From: Hymenopellis radicata
Lineage: Eukaryota; Basidiomycota; Agaricomycetes; Agaricales; Physalacriaceae
DNA length: 15,506 nucleotides
NCBI GenBank assembly: GCA_015501595.1
Contig: JADNRX010001049.1
Span: 1-15,506, forward strand
Reading direction: 5' to 3'
The first letter of the stretch is position 1, and the number at the start of each line of letters is the position of its first letter. Both the position numbers and the translations under genes were made by a program. Of this stretch, positions 9,914 to 15,506 are shown one piece after another. A model generated the notes under the pieces. It did no database searches. It worked only from the letters and a program-made list of their open reading frames with translations, and was not told where the DNA came from.

Positions 9914-10198
9914 CTAAGGAGGGAAGACCTCCAAGAGATGCACCTTCAAGCCACGGGGTGCGCCAGGGATTCTGTTGTCTTTTCGAGATGAGAGGCAGAG
10001 GGACGATGCGTCGATGATGGTGGTCGCAGTTGAAGAGCCAATGAAGTAGGAAAGATGGCAGGTCGGGCATAAAAGCACCCCATTATTCGGATTCGAACGA
10101 GAAAAATCCTTCAATATCAAGTTATAGGCCGATCCGGTGATGCGTAGATGCTCGCTGTCAAGAATATGGCAGAAGTGTAATTTTCCGGGATGGTCCAT
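9914..10198 (-). CDS. HNH-nuclease-like fragment
   Basis: A 94-codon minus frame has the spacing of an HNH centre: HFCHILD near the start, then about 30 residues later PNNGVLLCPTCHLSYF. That is His, central Asn and final His, with a CxxCH pair as in zinc-containing HNH folds. Fungal genomes carry many such domains in proteins of unknown role. The frame has an in-frame stop just upstream of the first ATG, and no clear N-terminal exon joins it. A possible upstream exon (10364-10290) with a 57-bp intron (10233-10289) would enter exon 2 in a different frame. It may be a remnant or need one more splice. The assignment rests on motif spacing only. Confidence 0.35.
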   Translation of the reverse strand: MDHPGKLHFCHILDSEHLRITGSAYNLILKDFSRSNPNNGVLLCPTCHLSYFIGSSTATTIIDASSLCLSSRKDNRIPGAPRGLKVHLLEVFPP

Positions 10199-10364
10199 GC
10201 AAAAGGCACATCAGACGTCGGCATAGAATTGGCTGGATGAGGGAAGAGTTTTCAGTAACATGAACAAACAAGCGCGTCTTGCTATTTACCATCATCGTCA
10301 CACTAGTATTTGTGCGAGGTTGTTCTTCTCGGCCCATCCAAACTGTCAACTTCCTCCCGCTCAT

Positions 10365-11351
10365 TCAAGTTCCTTTCGTTGAAGCCTTCATAGACGACTA
10401 CTGAAACGGCGTCTCATTGTCTACTTACACGCAATAAAAGCCGCTCACGGCTCCATGTCGGTGGACAATGCCAGCGGTCACCTCTAAATGGTAACTCATT
10501 GTATGCATGGTACAATGACCGACTCGCCTCAGAACGCCAACAGCACGTCACGACCCTCACGCGTTGCTTGGCACATACATAGAGGACGACACTCTCCTTC
10601 ATTCCATGTGAAAGGTGCGCGCTTTACTTCTCTGTTCTGTCTAAGAGATACTTAGCACACACACCAGAAAATGTAGGTGGAGCACCCATCGGAGCTTCTG
10701 ATGAAAGTCTCGCGTACTGTTCTTGGCTCGAGTGAGATGCGTCGTGGAACACTGCGCACGCACGTTGACCCTTTATCGCTAGAGCGCTTAGCAGTCATCC
10801 TCCGACTCCTCGACTCATATGTTAGTTTAGGTACATAAAGGACGGAATCGTAAGTATCGAGGTAACGGCGTATGTTGATGCGTACAGAACTTCATATATC
10901 GTTATGTGTCGTGTCGTGATACTTACTGTGCAGGACAAGATGAGTAGAAGGTCTTCCAATATGAGTCTTACACGCCCTTCTTCACAACCATACTTACGCT
11001 AGTGAGAAAATGATTACAGTGCGTATGGGCTGCCAAAGAAATACAACGTCGGTAGACATCGTGTGTTCATTAAGCTTGGACGAAGACGCAGGAATAGAAT
11101 CGCGTCCTGGAGCACGTGATTGTCAACACTGAATGTTGGAAGAAATTCGAACATCTCATCACTGTAGACCGAATCGTAAATCCAACAATTCAGAAACTAC
11201 GCGAGGTGTTTCCCTTCCTTCGATTGAGCATTGCGCCGCAATTCCTTGGTGGCTGTCCAGGTCTTACGAAACGGGTGCTTACATACGCGACATTGATCGA
11301 TTTTTTGATGGCGCCGTTTTTTCCATCTCACCTTCATCCCCATTCCTCGTC
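10365..11351. other. 1-kb stretch upstream of the PRMT1-like gene
   Basis: No coding region is supported. The minus frame 10414-10602 (62 codons) has no family features. An AATAAA at 10433-10438 on the plus strand has no gene to serve. The last 50 bases before the methyltransferase ATG are rich in pyrimidines (11299-11351), as is common in fungal core promoters. Confidence 0.45.
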
Positions 11352-12772
<1,421 letters not shown>

Positions 12773-12860
12773 GTCTTTCCTTCCTCGCACCTCCCATCGG
12801 CCTTGATGGCGCTACCAGGTCATAATTATCCCTTGCTCACGCAACGTTGGCAGGTATTAA

Positions 12861-13716
12861 TACTGTTGTCGTGTGCTATCTGTACAATGTGATTTCTGAG
12901 CTGCTATCCTTGTAGATTTATCGTTACCGTTTTGACTACGTAGTTGTTGGAAGCATATGCATCCTGCCAAGCGACAAGCGAGATGGACTGAGGTCTGGTC
13001 CCTGGACGATGGCCACGTACGTATCTCTTTCACCTGCCAATCGCAAGAGATGGGAAAAGCCAAATTGGTGCTTAGAGTCTGCCTCTCATGCTAGCTTCAA
13101 GAATCTGACTTTATATATTCAGGGCGCCGCCCATAGTACGGACTGTGCCGTAATGAATCTCACAAGTTCAACAATTCTAACAAGATGATCACGTGTCGAA
13201 ACGCGTCTTGTTTTGCAACTTCAATGTGGCGTCCTTAGTTCACTTCATCAATCTCTGCCTTTCAACGAAAGAAGCTGTCAAGTCATCAATAGAGATCAGC
13301 ATGACCGGCGGCGCGCGCCTCATGGCCCACCGAGGGCGGAGAGAATTGTTAAATGTGCGAATGCTCTCGGCAAGGATTCCACGTCGATCGATATGCATCG
13401 GCTTCTCGCATAGCCTTGTCTGCACAGATGAAGCGCTGATTCGTCATTGTAAAACCTCAGCAAAGATGAAATCCCGATCCTAGTCGCGCACAGTCTGGTG
13501 GGGTTGTTCGAGGTCCTTGCTGAACAACATACCTCCAATGACTTCACTGTGCGCCTTCATAAGACGTCAAACGTCTTAAATTCGCTGTCGAGAGTGAATT
13601 GAAAGTATGGAATCTTCCAGCCACTGAGGTCACAGCCTTGCACAGCCACCTGGTGCTGCGCCGTCAACTGAGGGCCTTTTATGCCGAGAGGCAATCCATC
13701 TTTCCTTCATTCCATC
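12861..13716. other. 0.85-kb stretch between PRMT1-like and BRI3-like genes
   Basis: The first part is probably the methyltransferase 3' UTR, and the end is the promoter of the next gene, with a pyrimidine-rich run just before its ATG. The plus frame 13193-13483 (96 codons) has no recognisable domain. An inverted repeat is listed separately. Confidence 0.45.
13561..13577. repeat. Inverted repeat AAGACGT-CAA-ACGTCTT
   Basis: Perfect 7-bp arms with a 3-base centre, about 140 bases upstream of the BRI3-like start. The left arm contains GACGTC, the core of bZIP/CRE-type sites. A binding site is possible but unproven. Confidence 0.6.
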
Positions 13717-14333
13717 ATGGTGAGCTCTTCACTAAATTCGTCCTACAATCGAAGCTGACCACACTATGTGCAGACCCCCTCTTCAAACGAACCTCCTGCC
13801 TATGATGATCTTCCGGAGCAGGCTCCCGGTGAGTAATTAATATTGATCCGGGGATTGCAGAATGCTCAAGTCGTTCCGCAGCATTCAACGATGCGAAAGT
13901 GGCACCTACAGAATTCGACGAATCGCCGCCCAAAAGCGACAAGGCCCCGCCTGCGCCTGCGCCTGCGCCATCTCCAGCCTATGTGATGGTTCCAGGACCC
14001 TCTTCGTACCACACCCAACCCGTGGTTGACGGACAGACACCTATCGTTTACCGATACGTTCATCCGGAGACTGGGGAACAGATAGCCTCTTTGTTGCCGC
14101 CAAGTCATCCTGAGATGATGTGTCTGCAGTCCGGGCATGTTCCCCACACGAGCTACGGTGTACTCGGTATGTGGCTCCTCGGCATCCATTGAATCGCTTT
14201 ATTGACAAGCATCGTATTAGGCATACTTGCTGCGGTATTCTGGTTCCCTTTAGGCGTCGGCCTGTGTCTCTTGGACCGACACGTCAAGTGCACCCGCTGC
14301 GGCGCCGCCATTGACTCGGGCCTCTGCGCTTGA
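13717..14333 (+). CDS. Brain protein I3 (BRI3)-like small membrane protein
   Basis: A 151-residue protein from four exons: 13717-13719 (the ATG alone), 13774-13828, 13882-14166 and 14221-14333, with introns of 53-54 bp. The N-terminus has a PPAY motif (residues 8-11), the kind bound by WW domains of Nedd4/Rsp5 ubiquitin ligases. Next is a Pro/Ala/Ser-rich linker including an APAPAPAP run from a (GCGCCT) repeat. The middle has VYRYVHPETGEQI and SHPEMMC. One C-terminal hydrophobic helix follows (GILAAVFWFPLGVGLCLL, about 115-132), then a basic VKCTRCGAAI (136-145). Human BRI3 has the same order: PPAY, a proline-rich stretch, FPFGFICC helix and RRCPNCGATF. The animal protein is endolysosomal; localisation here is inference. 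The fungal copy lacks the upstream CPxC pair of the animal protein. The single-codon first exon follows from the strong GTGAGC donor directly after ATG. Confidence 0.72.
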
Positions 14334-14415
14334 AGCCTTTCGGCATTTTCATTTGGCGGATAACGGACTGCCCATAGTTTTGTAACATACTGGTTGAGTT
14401 ATCTCTATACCTACT

Positions 14416-14454
14416 TTCTGTATATACATTCTGTATATGCATTCTGTATATGCG
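14416..14454 (+). repeat. Three 13-bp repeats with TGTATAT cores in the BRI3-like 3' flank
   Basis: Units at 14416-14428, 14429-14441 and 14442-14454 each read TTCTGTATAT followed by ACA, GCA or GCG. In RNA the first contains UGUAUAUA, a canonical Puf-protein site, and the other two keep UGUAUAU. The same sequences also resemble UGUA and UAUAUA polyadenylation elements. They lie about 85-120 bases past the stop codon, plausibly inside the 3' UTR. Confidence 0.65.
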
Positions 14455-14573
14455 TCTCTCGTTTGGTGAATTGAACCTTCTTCAAGTTCTTGGATTCCAG
14501 TCACAATGTGAATTCACGTGACATACCTCTTTCTTTCTACCGCCATCGTGCAACCGTAACTCGTTGACGACTG

Positions 14574-15166
14574 CTATGGACATGGAGAATTGTAATCGAT
14601 TGTTGCATAACAGCTTCGTGAGCAGGAATGGTTCACTGGTCACCGAACGGAAGCCGATGAAATTTTTGGCTGCAGGTGAGTTCACGTTCTCCGTCCGGTA
14701 ACTATCCAATGCAATCTCAGATAGAAGCCATTGTGACACTCACTCTTTTGATACCCCAACAGCGGGAACCTGTTACCCCAGAGCCCGAAGCTAGAATAGA
14801 ACAACGTTACACAAGCAACTTCCTACTAGCTCCCTCTGAACCACCTCCGCTAATCCGGTACCTACCGCGACACCGCCATCCGCAACGACACCGGAGGTCC
14901 TCGGGGATATCACCTCCGTCTATTCCTTCAGAACACTAACTTCTCGACGCATGGCGAGCTCTCTGGCTAGCTCCCGCGGAATACGCGCCACCTTGATGAA
15001 TCCTTGTCCAGGATTGGACCGGACCCTTAGCAGAAGCTGGAGAGCAATCTCCAAATGGCAAGAAGTGGATACGACTGAGGTAAGCGATGTACGGATGGTC
15101 AGTGCTGTCGTCGTGGTGCTGTTCATACTGATAGTGATGTCTTCCATCTTCACCGGAGAAATTTAG
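14574..15166 (+). CDS. Doubtful spliced gene with a possible C-terminal membrane segment
   Basis: I do not recognise this gene. An ATG at 14574 opens a 34-codon frame ending at a strong GTGAGT donor (14676), with acceptors at 14720 or 14762. Downstream, a proline- and glutamate-rich frame (EPVTPEPEARIEQRY) could join, through a GTACCT donor near 14860 and a TTCAG acceptor near 14931, to a frame ending at the TAG 15164-15166. That last part has SRSWRAISKWQEVDTTEVSD followed by a hydrophobic stretch (VSAVVVVLFILIVMSSIFTG) near the C-terminus. The reading frames do not all join cleanly with one choice of splice sites, so the model is tentative. It may be a decayed copy of a lineage-specific membrane family. 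Confidence 0.25.
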
Positions 15167-15412
15167 GGATCCATATCACTGAAATACTATACCTTCACCC
15201 CAGGGTTTCATGGTCTTGTTGCTGTCTGAAGTAATGATCGACTTCTTCGGCGAGCGAGCTGTTGTTGTGTGTCTTCATTCTTCACCGGTGGCCTTCATGG
15301 AGCTGTATCAATGGATGTACGCCTATGCCAAGAGGTTTCACGGTCTGTTGTCGCCTTGAATATTCCTTCGGCTCGGGGAGCTTCGTGGACAGAGGCTATT
15401 GCTGTGTACTTC
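15148..15412. repeat. Old tandem duplication, period about 130 bp
   Basis: Copy one runs from about 15148 to 15279, copy two from about 15280 to 15412. Matching anchors in the same order are CTTCACCGG (15148 and 15280), GGTTTCA-GGTC (15204 and 15334), CTTCGGC near 15245 and 15366, GAGCT (15256 and 15378), and GCT-TTG-TGTGT-CTTC after that. Divergence is high and small indels are frequent. Confidence 0.55.
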
Positions 15413-15506
15413 CTGAAACTTATACGCCGGTAGATGGAGAGTCCTCATACGACGATCTCAGAGGATCGCGCGTCTTTGCTACTTTTCGCTGGATGAATGC
15501 ATGCGA
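15167..15506. other. Right end without a recognisable gene
   Basis: It is mostly the 130-bp duplication. One plus frame in copy two reads on through SARGASWTEAIAVYFLKLIRR to a stop near 15432, but no start or splice context supports a gene. Confidence 0.4.

Noticed and set aside
10080..10110. GTTCGAATCC-like sequence on the minus strand, as in a tRNA T-loop
   Set aside because: No matching acceptor, D or anticodon stems nearby; it falls in the HNH-like frame.
10433..10438. AATAAA as a polyadenylation signal
   Set aside because: No plus-strand gene ends upstream of it, and fungal signals are too loose for one hexamer to be evidence.
13193..13483. 96-codon plus-strand open frame between PRMT1-like and BRI3-like genes
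   Set aside because: No ATG context, domain, hydrophobic pattern or splice partner; overlapping frames of similar length exist on both strands.

Overview
The window looks like a piece of a mushroom-type fungal chromosome (Basidiomycota, probably Agaricomycetes). Genes are broken by many tiny GT-AG introns of about 38-58 bp, often with a CTAAC/CTGAC-like branch site. Two of the families present, DUF6533 and DUF6535, are typical of Agaricomycetes. No bacterial operon, CRISPR array, tRNA, rRNA or complete transposon was seen.

Layout, left to right. (1) Bases 1-1510, minus: a DUF6535 integral membrane protein gene that runs off the left edge. Its reading frame is broken in about four places, so it is a decaying copy or a region of poor consensus. 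(2) 1968-5293, minus: an intact 8-exon gene for a 990-residue gamma-tubulin complex component (Spc97/Spc98 family, probably GCP5/6-like). (3) 5387-5737, plus: the small activating subunit of serine palmitoyltransferase, divergent from the GCP gene across a 93-bp shared promoter, with a likely intron just after its stop codon. (4) 5811-7136: no recognisable gene. (5) 7137-8727, plus: an intact DUF6533 multi-pass membrane protein gene with 14 exons, one of only 10 bases. (6) 8728-11351: mostly unassigned sequence with short repeats and one minus-strand fragment resembling an HNH nuclease. (7) 11352-12772 (or 12860), plus: a protein arginine methyltransferase of the PRMT1/Hmt1 type. Every family motif is recognisable, but two short deletions next to homopolymers break the frame. 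(8) 13717-14333, plus: a small PPxY-containing, single-span membrane protein like animal brain protein I3, whose first coding exon is just the ATG. Its 3' flank carries three 13-bp repeats containing TGTATAT. (9) 14334-15506: a doubtful plus-strand gene with a possible C-terminal membrane segment, and an old, diverged tandem duplication of period about 130 bp.

The genes form no pathway. They cover microtubule nucleation (GCP), sphingolipid synthesis (SPT small subunit), protein methylation (PRMT1), endolysosomal or ubiquitin-linked membrane biology (BRI3-like) and two lineage-specific membrane families. The only arrangement suggesting shared control is the compact GCP / SPT-subunit promoter. 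I found no convincing new multi-gene system. The points most worth checking are the frame breaks in PRMT1 and DUF6535, the micro-exons, the bidirectional promoter, the TGTATAT repeats and the right-end duplication. Gene models were spliced by eye from consensus sites and protein family knowledge; no alignment or database search was run.
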